Origin: a bacterium
Lineage (GTDB): Bacteria > Arandabacterota > Arandabacteria > Arandabacterales > Arandabacteraceae
Assembly (NCBI GenBank): GCA_025774845.1
Contig: JALGZP010000005.1
Location: 1-60,941, forward strand
Direction: 5' to 3'
DNA length: 60,941 nucleotides
Part shown: piece after piece, positions 39,330 to 48,395 of the stretch
Layout of the letters: each line of letters begins with the position of its first letter
Numbering within the stretch: position 1 is the stretch's first letter
Notes under the pieces: model-generated
What the model was told of the DNA's origin: nothing
The model's database searches: none
The model's input: only the letters and a program-made list of their open reading frames with translations
Made by a program: the position numbers and the translations under genes

Positions 39330-40008
39330 AAATGGGACTGGCCCCAGGAGAGAAATCGTGGATCTGGTTGATAATGTTAGGAGTAGTGGTGTGGAGGTAA
39401 GGACGGACGCCGGAGAACTCTTGACCACACTCAGCGATCTTATCACCCGGTGGAACCGCAAGGTCAATCTTGTGTCACGGAAGGACATTGGGAGACTGGT
39501 TTCCTACCACTTCTGTGACTCCGCCTCCGTGCTACCGCTCTTAAGGCCCGATCGTGACCTGGAAGTCCTGGACCTCGGTGGCAGTAATGGACTTCCCGGA
39601 CTCGTGCTGGCTGCCCTCTCTCCGTATCTCAGGATGACAACCTGCGATTCCAAGGTGCGGCGCCGTGACTTTATTGAGGAGGCCTGCCGCGAGCTGGACA
39701 TAGGTGCCCGGTTCAAACATGGTCCGGTAGATGATAGAGAGTTCCGTAAGCAGCATCGGGAAACGTTTGATCTCATTGTGGCAAGGGCGGTTACGACACT
39801 TCGGACGTTGTTCAGATGGTGTATGCCGCTCTTGAGACCGGGTGGACGGATAGTCGCATACAAGGGGAGCCGGTGTCTGGAGGAGGTACGGCAGGCCGAA
39901 GCATGGCTGCTCAAGGGAGGCGGCGACAGGCTGGTGGTCCTCGGGAGCCCCTGGGCAGAAGAGTGTAACCCCTTGAGAATGTTTGCAATAGCCGGAAAAG
40001 GGTTATGA
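39316..40008 (+). CDS. rsmG: 16S rRNA (guanine(527)-N7)-methyltransferase RsmG
   Basis: A 230-residue protein with the RsmG core: [12 protein letters not shown] as SAM motif I, the [13 protein letters not shown] helix, and [17 protein letters not shown] at 39316 overlaps the mnmG end by 14 bases and is preceded by GCGAGGAC; a TTG 27 bases upstream is possible. It methylates G527 of 16S rRNA. Confidence 0.9.
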   Translation: MAPGENGTGPRREIVDLVDNVRSSGVEVRTDAGELLTTLSDLITRWNRKVNLVSRKDIGRLVSYHFCDSASVLPLLRPDRDLEVLDLGGSNGLPGLVLAALSPYLRMTTCDSKVRRRDFIEEACRELDIGARFKHGPVDDREFRKQHRETFDLIVARAVTTLRTLFRWCMPLLRPGGRIVAYKGSRCLEEVRQAEAWLLKGGGDRLVVLGSPWAEECNPLRMFAIAGKGL

Positions 40009-40023
40009 GTAGGAGGTAGGGAT

Positions 40024-40788
40024 GTGGGAAAGGTCATAGCCGTAGCAAATCAGAAGGGTGGCGTCGGTAAGACCACGACCGCTGTCAACCTGGCAGCCTT
40101 CCTCGGTGTTGCAGATAGAAAGACACTTCTCATCGATATCGATCCGCAGGCGAACGCAGGGAGTGGGTTGGGTGTAAGTGCTTCAAAAGATGGAGATTAC
40201 AGCATCTACGAAGTCCTGGTCGAGCAGGCGGGGATCGAGGAATGCATCGTGAAGACCCAGGTTCCCGGCCTCGACGTGGTGCCATCGCACCAGCGTCTTG
40301 TGGGCGCGGAGATCGAGCTCGTAAGCATGATAGCAAGAGAGACGAAACTCCGCACGGCACTTGAGGTGATCCGGGATCAGTATGATTACATCATAATCGA
40401 TTGTCCCCCGTCGCTCGGGTTACTGACGGTCAATGCGCTGACGGCTGCCGACGGCGTGTTGATCCCTGTGCAATGCGAGTACTACGCACTCGAGGGGCTG
40501 AGCCAGCTTCTCAACGCGATAGACCTGGTCCAGAAAAACCTCAATCCCAAACTTGTGATCGAGGGCGTGTTACTCACCATGTATGACGGCAGGCTTAATC
40601 TCTCTCAACAGGTTGCGGAGGAGACAAGAAAATTCTTTGCCAACAGAGTCTACACAACAATGGTACCCAGAAACGTCCGGTTAAGTGAGGCCCCGAGTTT
40701 TGGTAAGCCCATCGTACTCTATGATGTGCTGTGCTCGGGGGCGAGAAGTTATATGGAGCTTGCAAAGGAGGTGATGACAAGTGAGTAG
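40024..40788 (+). CDS. parA: Chromosome-partitioning ATPase ParA (Soj)
   Basis: A 254-residue MinD/ParA ATPase with deviant Walker A KGGVGKTT at residues 11-18, [14 protein letters not shown], and [10 protein letters not shown]. The GTG at 40024 follows TAGGAGGTAGGG. It acts with ParB at parS to segregate the origin region. The stop overlaps parB. Confidence 0.95.
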   Translation: MGKVIAVANQKGGVGKTTTAVNLAAFLGVADRKTLLIDIDPQANAGSGLGVSASKDGDYSIYEVLVEQAGIEECIVKTQVPGLDVVPSHQRLVGAEIELVSMIARETKLRTALEVIRDQYDYIIIDCPPSLGLLTVNALTAADGVLIPVQCEYYALEGLSQLLNAIDLVQKNLNPKLVIEGVLLTMYDGRLNLSQQVAEETRKFFANRVYTTMVPRNVRLSEAPSFGKPIVLYDVLCSGARSYMELAKEVMTSE

Positions 40789-41632
40789 AAAAGCCCTTGG
40801 TAAGGGGCTCGACGCACTGATCCCCGATCATGGGACGGCCGGTGCCGTTGCGGTCGGGGAGGGTGTCGCAGAGATAGCGATCGACGAGATCACTGCGAAC
40901 CCTTATCAGCCACGCACAAGGATGAGTGATGCCTCGCTTGAAGATCTCAAAGAGTCGATAGGGGAAAAGGGCATACTCCAGCCGGTCATAGTGCGGCGCA
41001 AGACCGGCGGATACCAACTCGTTGCGGGAGAGCGCAGATTGCGTGCCGCGAAACTGGCGGAACTCAAAACTGTACCTGCAATCGTCAAACAGGTGTCCGA
41101 TTCCGAGGCTCTCGAGATTGCTCTCGTTGAGAACCTTCAGCGCGAAGATCTCAACCCCATCGACGAGGCAAGGGGTTACAAGGAGCTGATCAACCGTTTC
41201 AGCCTGACCCAGGAGGATCTCGCCAAGAAGATCGCAAAAGACAGGAGCACGATAGCGAACTGCCTGCGATTGCTTAAACTGCCGGATTCAGTCAGGAGTG
41301 GACTTGAGGACGGTAAGATCACGATGGGTCATGCAAGAGCTCTCCTCGGACTCACCCTGCCCAGGCATATCGAGAATGTCTACAGGATGATACTGCACAG
41401 GGGTCTCTCGGTGAGACAGGTGGAGGCTGTGGTGCGGAGGCGGCTCAGGACAAAAAGCACCCGGAGCAAGCCTGCGCAGCGGACCGATCCCGAGGTAGCA
41501 AGGATCGAAGAAACGCTGATGAGGAAACTCGGCACGAGGGTGAGGGTTCTATCTCATGGAGGCCACGGCAAGATAGAGATAGAATACTATTCGAACGACG
41601 ACCTGTCACGGATACTCGAGGCGATAGGCTGA
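40781..41632 (+). CDS. parB: Chromosome-partitioning protein ParB
   Basis: A 283-residue ParB: N-terminal [12 protein letters not shown] segment, CTP-binding ParB/Srx domain with NPYQPR and [10 protein letters not shown], the [17 protein letters not shown] box, the HTH ([25 protein letters not shown], about 142-166), and a C-terminal dimerisation region. The GTG at 40781 is preceded by AAAGGAGGTGAT (40764-40775), an almost complete match to the 16S anti-Shine-Dalgarno sequence. ParB should bind the parS upstream of mnmG. Confidence 0.95.
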   Translation: MSRKALGKGLDALIPDHGTAGAVAVGEGVAEIAIDEITANPYQPRTRMSDASLEDLKESIGEKGILQPVIVRRKTGGYQLVAGERRLRAAKLAELKTVPAIVKQVSDSEALEIALVENLQREDLNPIDEARGYKELINRFSLTQEDLAKKIAKDRSTIANCLRLLKLPDSVRSGLEDGKITMGHARALLGLTLPRHIENVYRMILHRGLSVRQVEAVVRRRLRTKSTRSKPAQRTDPEVARIEETLMRKLGTRVRVLSHGGHGKIEIEYYSNDDLSRILEAIG

Positions 41633-41637
41633 AGACC

Positions 41638-42501
41638 ATGAAGGATTCATCTGCGGGCTACAGGCAACTCTTTTCGAAGATCAGGCTTGTCATCGATCAT
41701 GTCAGCCAGGGGTTTTCGTTTATAATCGCCCCGCACGGGAGTGGCATGACGGTTACCTTCAACCTGCCGGGCAGAGTTGCAACCGCACTTGTCATTCTTC
41801 TCATAGTGTTCATTGCCGGAATCGCATTCGTAGGTGTGACGTATACGAAGCTTGCATTCCTCGCACTTGAGACGTCGAATCTTGAGGCCGAGAATGATGC
41901 ACTGCGTGAGGAGAATAAGAAAATCACGGTGCTTGAGGAGGAGATTGTCCGGGTGGACAAGATACGACGACAGATCGAAGCCTGGGCGGGTATCGTACCC
42001 GGCAGACCTCCTGATGGCGGGGCAGCGAGTGCCCACAGCCTGATACCGAACGGCTGGCCGAGAAGATACACTTACGCCATCATGAAACAATTCCATGCCC
42101 AGCGCCCGCTGTATCCCCATGGGATGATGATGCCCGCCTCGGGATGGGTCTCACGTACCTTTCTCGGTGACGATGCAAGTAAACCAATGCATCCGGGTGT
42201 TGACATCGCGGCGTCGGTTGGGACGCCTGTAAGATGCGCACTTGAGGGTGTAGTGAAATCGGCGGGCTGGGATGACATTTATGGAAATCTGATCGTGGTC
42301 GAACACAGCGAGTCCCTGTCAACAGTGTACGGCCACAATGATAAGATCCTGGTAAAGGAGGGCGACCATGTGACCAAGGGACAGGTTATAGCAACGATCG
42401 GAAGCACCGGCAGGAGCACAGCTCCTCATCTTCACTTCGAAGTCTTGAAGAAAGGAAATCCGATCGACCCGGAACTCTATGTCAGGTTTACGAGTAGCTG
42501 A
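41638..42501 (+). CDS. M23 (LytM) family metallopeptidase
   Basis: A 287-residue membrane-anchored endopeptidase. One transmembrane helix (about 41-66), a coiled coil (LEAENDALREENKKITVLEEE, about 80-105), then the M23 domain with zinc ligands in HPGVDIAAS and HLHFEVL. It is expected to cut peptidoglycan cross-links in the periplasm. It starts five bases after parB and is followed by a bactofilin gene, a well-known cell-shape pairing. Confidence 0.85.
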   Translation: MKDSSAGYRQLFSKIRLVIDHVSQGFSFIIAPHGSGMTVTFNLPGRVATALVILLIVFIAGIAFVGVTYTKLAFLALETSNLEAENDALREENKKITVLEEEIVRVDKIRRQIEAWAGIVPGRPPDGGAASAHSLIPNGWPRRYTYAIMKQFHAQRPLYPHGMMMPASGWVSRTFLGDDASKPMHPGVDIAASVGTPVRCALEGVVKSAGWDDIYGNLIVVEHSESLSTVYGHNDKILVKEGDHVTKGQVIATIGSTGRSTAPHLHFEVLKKGNPIDPELYVRFTSS

Positions 42502-42528
42502 AAACGCCCAGATGGATTGGAGGGGGAG

Positions 42529-42954
42529 ATGTTTGGAAAAGAGGGTACAGATCAGCAGGGAACTGTAAGTTCGATCCTTAGCAGCGAGGTCAAGTTCACA
42601 GGAGACCTCGATGCCAAGGGAAGCATCAGGATCGATGGCGAGTTCGAGGGCAAGATAAACTCAACCGACACGGTCATCGTCGGCAAGGGTGGAAGTGTCA
42701 CCGGTGAGATCCATGCCGTCCACGCCGTTGTGAGTGGAACACTTGAGGGGAACATATTCGCCAGGAAGAAAGTCGAGCTGGAATCGGGCTCGCGGCTGAT
42801 AGGCGATGTGGAAAGCATGAGTCTTGTCATCGAAGACGGTGTCTTCTTCGAGGGGCGCTCGAAGATGCGCAAGGAAGGTGAGGCCTTCTCGGCGAAACCG
42901 AAAATCACCAAGCGCACAGAAGAGACCAAAGAAGAGGTCGCGGTAAAAGACTGA
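42529..42954 (+). CDS. Bactofilin
   Basis: A 141-residue bactofilin: a short head, a central right-handed beta-helix made of repeats such as GDLDAKGSIRIDGEFEGKINST and GEIHAVHAVVSGTLEGNIFA, and a charged tail. Bactofilins polymerise without nucleotide and organise wall enzymes. The ATG at 42529 is chosen because GGAGGGGG lies just upstream; an in-frame TTG 12 bases earlier is less likely. It partners the upstream M23 peptidase. Confidence 0.88.
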   Translation: MFGKEGTDQQGTVSSILSSEVKFTGDLDAKGSIRIDGEFEGKINSTDTVIVGKGGSVTGEIHAVHAVVSGTLEGNIFARKKVELESGSRLIGDVESMSLVIEDGVFFEGRSKMRKEGEAFSAKPKITKRTEETKEEVAVKD

Positions 42955-42958
42955 GCGG

Positions 42959-44449
42959 ATGCGGACCAGCATCTTTTTCTTTTTCCTCGTTTTGTTTGCT
43001 GTTACGACAGCGGGGCACATCTATACCATTGACGGCTACTTGAACTACTCGGTCACGAAGTCGATGGCAAGCCGTGCCGCCCTCGACATCCCGAAGTTTA
43101 TGATGACGGTCGAGGGCCTCGAAGGCCGGCACTACAGCAAGCTGGGTATCGGTCAGAGCCTCGTCAGTCTTCCCTTTTATGGCATGGGAAGTCTGGTTGA
43201 GCGAATCGCTCCCGAAAACCGGATTTTCCGCGCGTACAGCCGTAGCTTTGAGTTTCCTCACGACAACGATCTGATATCGACCAAACCACAGACCCTGATC
43301 AAGACAAGCGACAAAGACGGTGCCCGGGTTTTCTTTACCACGCTTACGAATGCCACCGTCGCCGCCGCTCTGTGTGTGCTCTTCTGGATGTTGCTCAGGT
43401 CCTTCGGTATCTCCCCGGGCCTCGCGTTCGTGGGAACCCTCTTGCTTGGCTTCGCCACGCCGCTGTGGGTTTATTCAAGAGACCTCTTCGCCGAGCCGCT
43501 GTTTGCATGCTGTCTTGTCGCTACGTTTTACCTTCTTAGAGAACCCGGTGCTTCGAGTGAACACCGGAAGTTCGTGCTTGCGGGCTTTGCGTCATCACTG
43601 GGTATTCTTGTGCGGATGAGCTTCACTCCGATCGTGGGGATCTTTGCCGTCTATCTCATCTTCACGTCGGGCGATTTCAGAGCGGGTTGGCGTAAGGCAC
43701 TCAAGTACGGTCTCTATTGTCTGCCGGGAATCTTGATAGTAGGTTTGCTCAACCTTTCAAGATTCGGTGCGCCCACACTCACCGGCTATCACACTGCGTT
43801 TGACAAGGGTTTCTCCGTACCGCTGGGGCAGGGTCTCTTCTGGAATCTGGCGAGCTCCTACAGGAGCATCCTGCTTTACGCACCACCTGTGCTTCTGTTC
43901 ATTGCCGGCTTCGCCGGTTTTGGAAGAAAGTATCGTGCCGAGCTCGTACTGATTGTATCAATAGCGGCCTATGTTTTTGTGATCTACTCAAAGTGGTGGG
44001 CCTGGCACGGTGGGTGGTGCTGGGGGCCGAGGTTCCTGCTTCCCATCATGCCGCTCCTGATCCTGCCGGGTCTCGTTGTGATGGGAAAGCGACCGAGGTG
44101 GGGAATTCCTCTTGGCATCGTGCTTGGTGCGACCGGTTTTGTCGCACAGCTGGGTGCTATCCTCATAAACTACACGGCAGCTTATAGCTACTGGATAAAG
44201 ATAGGACGGCTCGACTGGGCCGAAGCCGATATCCACAAGTTCACCCCGGTTACTGCTCACCTGAAAGCAATGCTTGCGACGAGTCCGGCGAATTACGATC
44301 TCTGGGTTGTCCAGGCCTGCCGGGTGGGAAGGTCTCAGTGCGTCTGGATCATCCTCGTTTTCGCCGCAGCTATCATCCTGGCAACGATCCGGATCGTGAA
44401 ACATCTGCGGACCGGCCAGCTAGAGCGAAGTGCCCAACTGGAGTCTTAA
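42959..44449 (+). CDS. Polytopic membrane protein, GT-C/ArnT-like
   Basis: A 496-residue protein with about 10-12 membrane helices and a large loop after helix 1. The topology, an early periplasmic segment (YTIDGYLNYSVTKSMASR then GRHYSKLGIGQSLVSLPFYG) and the repeated Trp/His cluster (WWAWHGGWCWGPRFLLPIMPLL) resemble GT-C glycosyltransferases that use polyprenyl-linked sugars. No substrate can be named. Only four bases from the bactofilin, so probably in that operon. The end overlaps the convergent gene by 30 bases. Confidence 0.65.
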   Translation: MRTSIFFFFLVLFAVTTAGHIYTIDGYLNYSVTKSMASRAALDIPKFMMTVEGLEGRHYSKLGIGQSLVSLPFYGMGSLVERIAPENRIFRAYSRSFEFPHDNDLISTKPQTLIKTSDKDGARVFFTTLTNATVAAALCVLFWMLLRSFGISPGLAFVGTLLLGFATPLWVYSRDLFAEPLFACCLVATFYLLREPGASSEHRKFVLAGFASSLGILVRMSFTPIVGIFAVYLIFTSGDFRAGWRKALKYGLYCLPGILIVGLLNLSRFGAPTLTGYHTAFDKGFSVPLGQGLFWNLASSYRSILLYAPPVLLFIAGFAGFGRKYRAELVLIVSIAAYVFVIYSKWWAWHGGWCWGPRFLLPIMPLLILPGLVVMGKRPRWGIPLGIVLGATGFVAQLGAILINYTAAYSYWIKIGRLDWAEADIHKFTPVTAHLKAMLATSPANYDLWVVQACRVGRSQCVWIILVFAAAIILATIRIVKHLRTGQLERSAQLES

Positions 44450-45862
44450 AAAACCGGCGCTTCTTGCATCTTCGATGTAGACGTTCCCCGGGAAGAAACT
44501 CTCATACAGCAGGTGTCCGAAGAGCCGTGGTGTGGGTCTCCACGCAAACTTGAAGATGAGAAGGGTGCCCCGTTCTTTGGGGCCTTCTTCCACGCGGACG
44601 GTCGCGATGTGCTGGCTGGCGGTTAGCATCATGACCCGTGCTTCGAGACTCATCCGGGGATCGGGTGTGATCACGAGTCCGCCGAAGGTTGACTTGAGAT
44701 TCTGCCAGAAGGCAAAGCCCTGGGCCTGAGGGTGAAGATCCGCCTCGATTCCCAGCGTGTAAAGGTAAAGCTCGCTCCAGTTCGGCCATCGTGAAAGGAG
44801 CGGATTCCAGCCCTCGTGTTTGCCCTGGGTAACAGGATCATCACCTGAGAGATGGACGTAGCCGGCAAAGAGGTCGACCGGCAGGGGCCAATCGACGTGC
44901 GTGCTCACCCGGCCTTCGACGCCATAAGCAAGAATGGTCTGGGATCCGATGAGCCCGGATTCCACCTCAGCGAACTTGTACTGGGGTGCATGCCCGGCCT
45001 GGTAAGCAAACTCCGCGGCGCACCGGAACCGTGAGAACGGGAATCCGAGACGGGTACCCAGCGTATGTATGGTCGACAGCTTGTGCCAGCCCTTCTCCTC
45101 TTTGAAGATGTAGTAATGTTCGAGCAAATAGTCCCGGGCCGAGGTCCCGTCCAACAAGCGCCTGAAGATGATGCCGGTAGCTATCTCGTTAAACTCAAGC
45201 AGACGCGTGTACTTGTTATTTATCCGGGGCAGGTACTCTTCCCTCTTACGGTTCCAGACCATGAACGCATCGAAGGACCATGATGGGATGACCCAGGTCA
45301 GAAGCGCGCCGTTGACGTATGTGGTCCGTGTTCCGTCAAGTGGGGTCCCGTCGCTTATGACGAAACCGGTACCGTAGAATAGATCCTGTCTCCCCAGTCT
45401 GGCACCGACCGGAAGCCCGAACAGGTTCCTGACCTCGATATAGAGGTTCTCAAATATAACCTCACCGACGTCGCTCTTGTGATGATCACACCCGATGCAC
45501 GTAGTCGACTCATTGTTGAGCCGGATGTATGCACTGAGGACCGGCGAGTGATCGTATCTTGCCCATCCCCTAGAGCGGATCCTCATGAACTGGCGGCTTG
45601 GATCATCCGCGAATCCCAGACCGAGATCCTCGGCATACCCCAGGTGGGTCAGCCGCAGCCTGAAATCCGCACCGAAATCCGACCGCGGATACGGCATATC
45701 CCCGGCCGTCTCGATGTTCCAGGTTGTGGTCAGGGGGACGATTCCCCTTCCGTTTGCCTGTGTATCTGCCCTGGAGGGGCAATGGGCAAGTGCCAGTGTG
45801 ATAAGAAGCACACCTGAGATAGCGGAGACCGCGTGGAAGAACCGTTTGTGCTGGATGCTCAT
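44420..45862 (-). CDS. Predicted outer-membrane beta-barrel (alginate-export-like)
   Basis: A 480-residue exported protein. ATG at 45862 gives signal peptide FFHAVSAISGVLLITLALA; the frame runs further upstream but across the promoter. The middle contains GARLGRQDLFYGTGFVISDGTPLDGTR, here split at residues about 140-165, which resembles alginate-export (AlgE-like) porins, followed by alternating barrel strands and a terminal LRLQLGTSL. A CIGCDHH motif in one loop is unusual and could bind metal. The promoter ends ten bases upstream. No alginate genes are near, so the transported substrate is unknown. Confidence 0.65.
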   Translation of the reverse strand: MSIQHKRFFHAVSAISGVLLITLALAHCPSRADTQANGRGIVPLTTTWNIETAGDMPYPRSDFGADFRLRLTHLGYAEDLGLGFADDPSRQFMRIRSRGWARYDHSPVLSAYIRLNNESTTCIGCDHHKSDVGEVIFENLYIEVRNLFGLPVGARLGRQDLFYGTGFVISDGTPLDGTRTTYVNGALLTWVIPSWSFDAFMVWNRKREEYLPRINNKYTRLLEFNEIATGIIFRRLLDGTSARDYLLEHYYIFKEEKGWHKLSTIHTLGTRLGFPFSRFRCAAEFAYQAGHAPQYKFAEVESGLIGSQTILAYGVEGRVSTHVDWPLPVDLFAGYVHLSGDDPVTQGKHEGWNPLLSRWPNWSELYLYTLGIEADLHPQAQGFAFWQNLKSTFGGLVITPDPRMSLEARVMMLTASQHIATVRVEEGPKERGTLLIFKFAWRPTPRLFGHLLYESFFPGNVYIEDARSAGFLRLQLGTSL

Positions 45863-45872
45863 CGTACCTGGT

Positions 45873-45900
45873 ATTGTAAGCCCTGAGCCCCAGTTGTCAA
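45873..45900 (-). promoter_or_regulatory. Sigma-70 promoter of the outer-membrane protein gene
   Basis: On the minus strand, TTGACA (45895-45900) and TACAAT (45873-45878), 16-bp spacer. The -10 box ends ten bases before the ATG, so the mRNA leader would be only about three to four bases. Confidence 0.65.
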
Positions 45901-45935
45901 GCCCCTGAGCGGCCACAGACGGCTCCGAATACGAA

Positions 45936-45964
45936 TTGACAAACCCCTGAAAGTGTGGTACTAT
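45936..45964 (+). promoter_or_regulatory. Sigma-70 promoter of the secreted FlgD-tailed protein
   Basis: TTGACA (45936-45941) and TACTAT (45959-45964), 17-bp spacer. Transcription would start near 45971 and leave a leader of about 180 bases, which contains a short reading frame at 46035-46091. It is back to back with the minus-strand promoter 36 bp away. Confidence 0.75.
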
Positions 45965-46034
45965 GCTCAAGCAAAGGTGTGACTACATCTTCATATTCAT
46001 AGCTGCAAGGATACAAGAACGACACGGAGGTTTG

Positions 46035-46091
46035 ATGGAGGAAAGGTTAGTATTTGTCAAAGCGGTTCTGAGGAGGTGGTTGGAGGACTAA
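46035..46091 (+). CDS. Possible 18-codon leader peptide
   Basis: ATG at 46035 with ACGGAGG upstream opens an 18-codon frame, MEERLVFVKAVLRRWLED, ending in TAA. It lies inside the transcribed leader of the following gene, 62 bases before the start of that gene. No attenuator hairpin was recognised. It may be a leader peptide or chance. Confidence 0.3.
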   Translation: MEERLVFVKAVLRRWLED

Positions 46092-46153
46092 TCCGTTATT
46101 GCCGCTGAGATTCAAACCAACGTTAATTAGGAATCACGAAAGGAGTGTGAGGA

Positions 46154-47752
46154 ATGGAGAAGCGACCCACGAGATTTATCGCTTTTCTGATGATCGCCAT
46201 GATTGGGATTGCCTGCATGGGCGGGGAGGCACTTGCGGGGCTCAACACCAACGCGAAATTTGCGGTTCATGTTCGTCCGCACGCGACGGGAAGCTGTACC
46301 AAGAACTTCCCGACCATCGCTGCCTGTGATGACATCACCACGACCGATGCCGGTATCAGCGTGGACGTCTTCCCTGTGTTCTACGACCTTGTCGAGTACC
46401 AGGGTTTTGACTATGGATTGACCTTTTCAAGCGGTTACTCCGCCACGTTTACAAGCTGTAGCGATCTTACCATTGGTGGCATTGTGAGTTCGGGTGATGG
46501 TGTTTCGCATGCCTGGTATGTCTGCCAGTATGCGACCGCAGCGGTTACAGGTTTTGCCTGGCTGTACTCCTACGGCATGGTTTGCATAGTCCCGCATCCG
46601 AGTGCAGGGGGCCCCAAGGTCGGTGATTGCCACGCTGGCGACGATTTTCCCACTGACGGCGCCTGCGCGGGTACCAATGGTGAGGTGGGGGATGATCCCT
46701 GCGCGCAGCCGCCGGTTTGCGAGGTTGACCCGACAGCGCTGGACTTCGGAGTTACCTATATAGGCGATCCGCCGGTGCAGAGAACGTTTGAGATCAGAAA
46801 TACCGGTGGTGGGCTTCTTGAAGGTACGGTGAGTGAGTTATGCGATCACTTCGCGATCACCGACCCGCCGGGCGGTGCCTATTCAGTGGCCAATGGCACC
46901 CCGCTTACAGTGACGGTTGAGTATGATCCCACCTGGGGTGGACCACATAACTGTACGATCGATACGGACACCCCGTGTCCGAGTGATGTTTCTTGTACCG
47001 GTGAGGCGGTTGTGCCGGCGGAGGTAGATATCAGGGCCGGAACATGCCCGAATGATCTGAAACTCGAAAGCCCATTTATGCTTCCTGTGGCCATTTTAGG
47101 CACGGCGTCGGTTGATGTCGACAAGGTGGATGTTTCGTCCGTACGCTTGAGCCGCGACGGTGTCGCCGCAGAGGTCGCGCCTGTGCGTTGGGCCAAAAAT
47201 GATGTCGGGACCCCGTTCGGCGGAACACTGTGTGACTGCCACGCTGCCGCCGGTGACGGTGTGACGGACCTCAACCTCAAGTTCCGTATCTCCGATCTCG
47301 TTGCCACACTGAATCTTGGTGCCGTTGCAGGCGAGACCGTTGAGCTTATTCTCACCGGTTCAGTCATTCCCGTCGCGCCACCGGGTGATCCGCTGCCCCC
47401 CGTTCAGCCAATCGAGGGCTCTGACTGTGTCCGTGTGATCAGGGGTAGTTCCGGTTGGGATCTACCGGGCCCCGGTGAAGTTGAGTTGGTCACCCACGGA
47501 AAGAAATCCGGTGATACCGTGATCCTGCTGACTTACTCCACCGGCAGCGAGGACCACATCGCGCTTGAGATCTTCGATGTGCGCGGCCGGCTGATCACGA
47601 GGCTTGTCGATGAAGTCAAGGCGCCGGGTACCTACGATCAGGCTTGGAATATGACGGATAATGCCGGTCACAGGGTACCTGCGGGTGTCTATTTTGCAAG
47701 GCTTAAGAACAGCGTGGAGAAGGAGACGGCGAAGCTGGTGATTTCACATTGA
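46154..47752 (+). CDS. Secreted protein with Ig-like and FlgD-like C-terminal domain
   Basis: A 532-residue exported protein with signal peptide (about 1-29, ending EALAG). A Cys-rich region (about 35-195) precedes an Ig-like/choice-of-anchor domain beginning CEVDPTALDFGVTYIGDPPVQRTF (split, about 194-290). The last 80 residues (ALEIFDVRGRLITRL ... GVYFARLKN ... KLVISH) match the FlgD/type-IX-like tail seen in two other proteins here. Adhesive or surface role is a guess. AAAGGAG stands before the ATG. Confidence 0.75.
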   Translation: MEKRPTRFIAFLMIAMIGIACMGGEALAGLNTNAKFAVHVRPHATGSCTKNFPTIAACDDITTTDAGISVDVFPVFYDLVEYQGFDYGLTFSSGYSATFTSCSDLTIGGIVSSGDGVSHAWYVCQYATAAVTGFAWLYSYGMVCIVPHPSAGGPKVGDCHAGDDFPTDGACAGTNGEVGDDPCAQPPVCEVDPTALDFGVTYIGDPPVQRTFEIRNTGGGLLEGTVSELCDHFAITDPPGGAYSVANGTPLTVTVEYDPTWGGPHNCTIDTDTPCPSDVSCTGEAVVPAEVDIRAGTCPNDLKLESPFMLPVAILGTASVDVDKVDVSSVRLSRDGVAAEVAPVRWAKNDVGTPFGGTLCDCHAAAGDGVTDLNLKFRISDLVATLNLGAVAGETVELILTGSVIPVAPPGDPLPPVQPIEGSDCVRVIRGSSGWDLPGPGEVELVTHGKKSGDTVILLTYSTGSEDHIALEIFDVRGRLITRLVDEVKAPGTYDQAWNMTDNAGHRVPAGVYFARLKNSVEKETAKLVISH

Positions 47753-47820
47753 TGCGGCAGGTAAGGCGGCAGCAACGCGTCAAACGCTGACGTTGCGTTC
47801 AGTCTGAATCCGGTCACAAG

Positions 47821-47871
47821 ACATGCGTTTTTCTGAGGCCGTACCCGGTGGGTGCGGCCTCTTCGCATGAG
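47821..47871 (+). terminator. Strong hairpin after the secreted-protein gene
   Basis: GAGGCCG (47835-47841) pairs with CGGCCTC (47855-47861) around an inner CCC/GGG, and CATGCG/CGCATG pairs outside. The downstream T-run is short (TT), so this may be a Rho-independent terminator with a weak tail or a stability hairpin. It lies about 80 bases after the stop at 47752. Confidence 0.45.
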
Positions 47872-47929
47872 ATAAAGCCGCGCACCGGTGTTGTGGGGGA
47901 TTCCGCAGTGTGGCCGGAGGTTTAATAGC

Positions 47930-47958
47930 TTGACATAGGGCGTTCGGCGTAGTAAAAA
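47930..47958 (+). promoter_or_regulatory. Candidate promoter of the V/A-ATPase operon
   Basis: TTGACA (47930-47935) and TAAAAA (47953-47958) with 17 bp between them. The -10 box is imperfect. A leader of about 118 bases would precede the first gene at 48083; no riboswitch is recognised in it. Confidence 0.5.
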
Positions 47959-48082
47959 TACGGGGTTTCACGGTCGTCGCGGTGCGTCTCGTGGGATGCA
48001 CAATTCCATTCCTGGCTTCGAGTCAGCCATAGCTTCGACCGGGGATTTATTTGTATTTTCTTCCATAACTTATGGGGGGAGT

Positions 48083-48394
48083 ATGGTTAAGGAAGTCATA
48101 GACCGTATAAAGGCGACCGAGGCAAACGCGGTGCGTGTGATCGAAGATGCGGGGAGGAAAAAAGCGGAGATCGTTGCCAAGGCGCGAGAGGAAGCCAAAG
48201 ATCTGGTTGATGGTGCTCGTACCAAAGGGACCGCGGCCGTGAAAGAGGCGCTTGGAAAAGCCGAGCAAGAGGCGTCCCGGCGAACCGAAGAGATCGCGAA
48301 GGGCGAGCAGAAGACGCGGGAAACACTGCGACAGTCCTCATCGGGCAACATCCCCAAAGCCGTAGATGCTGTTATAAAAAGGATGCTCGACTGA
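48083..48394 (+). CDS. V/A-type ATPase subunit H/G-like
   Basis: A 103-residue, almost entirely helical, charged protein with long coiled coil (IEDAGRKKAEIVAKAREEAKDLV), typical of the AhaH/NtpF peripheral-stalk subunit that pairs with subunit E. ATG at 48083 is chosen because the protein then begins VKEVIDRIKATEANA as in the family; the frame is open further upstream in the leader. It is the first gene of the ATPase operon. Confidence 0.78.
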   Translation: MVKEVIDRIKATEANAVRVIEDAGRKKAEIVAKAREEAKDLVDGARTKGTAAVKEALGKAEQEASRRTEEIAKGEQKTRETLRQSSSGNIPKAVDAVIKRMLD

Positions 48395-48395
48395 T

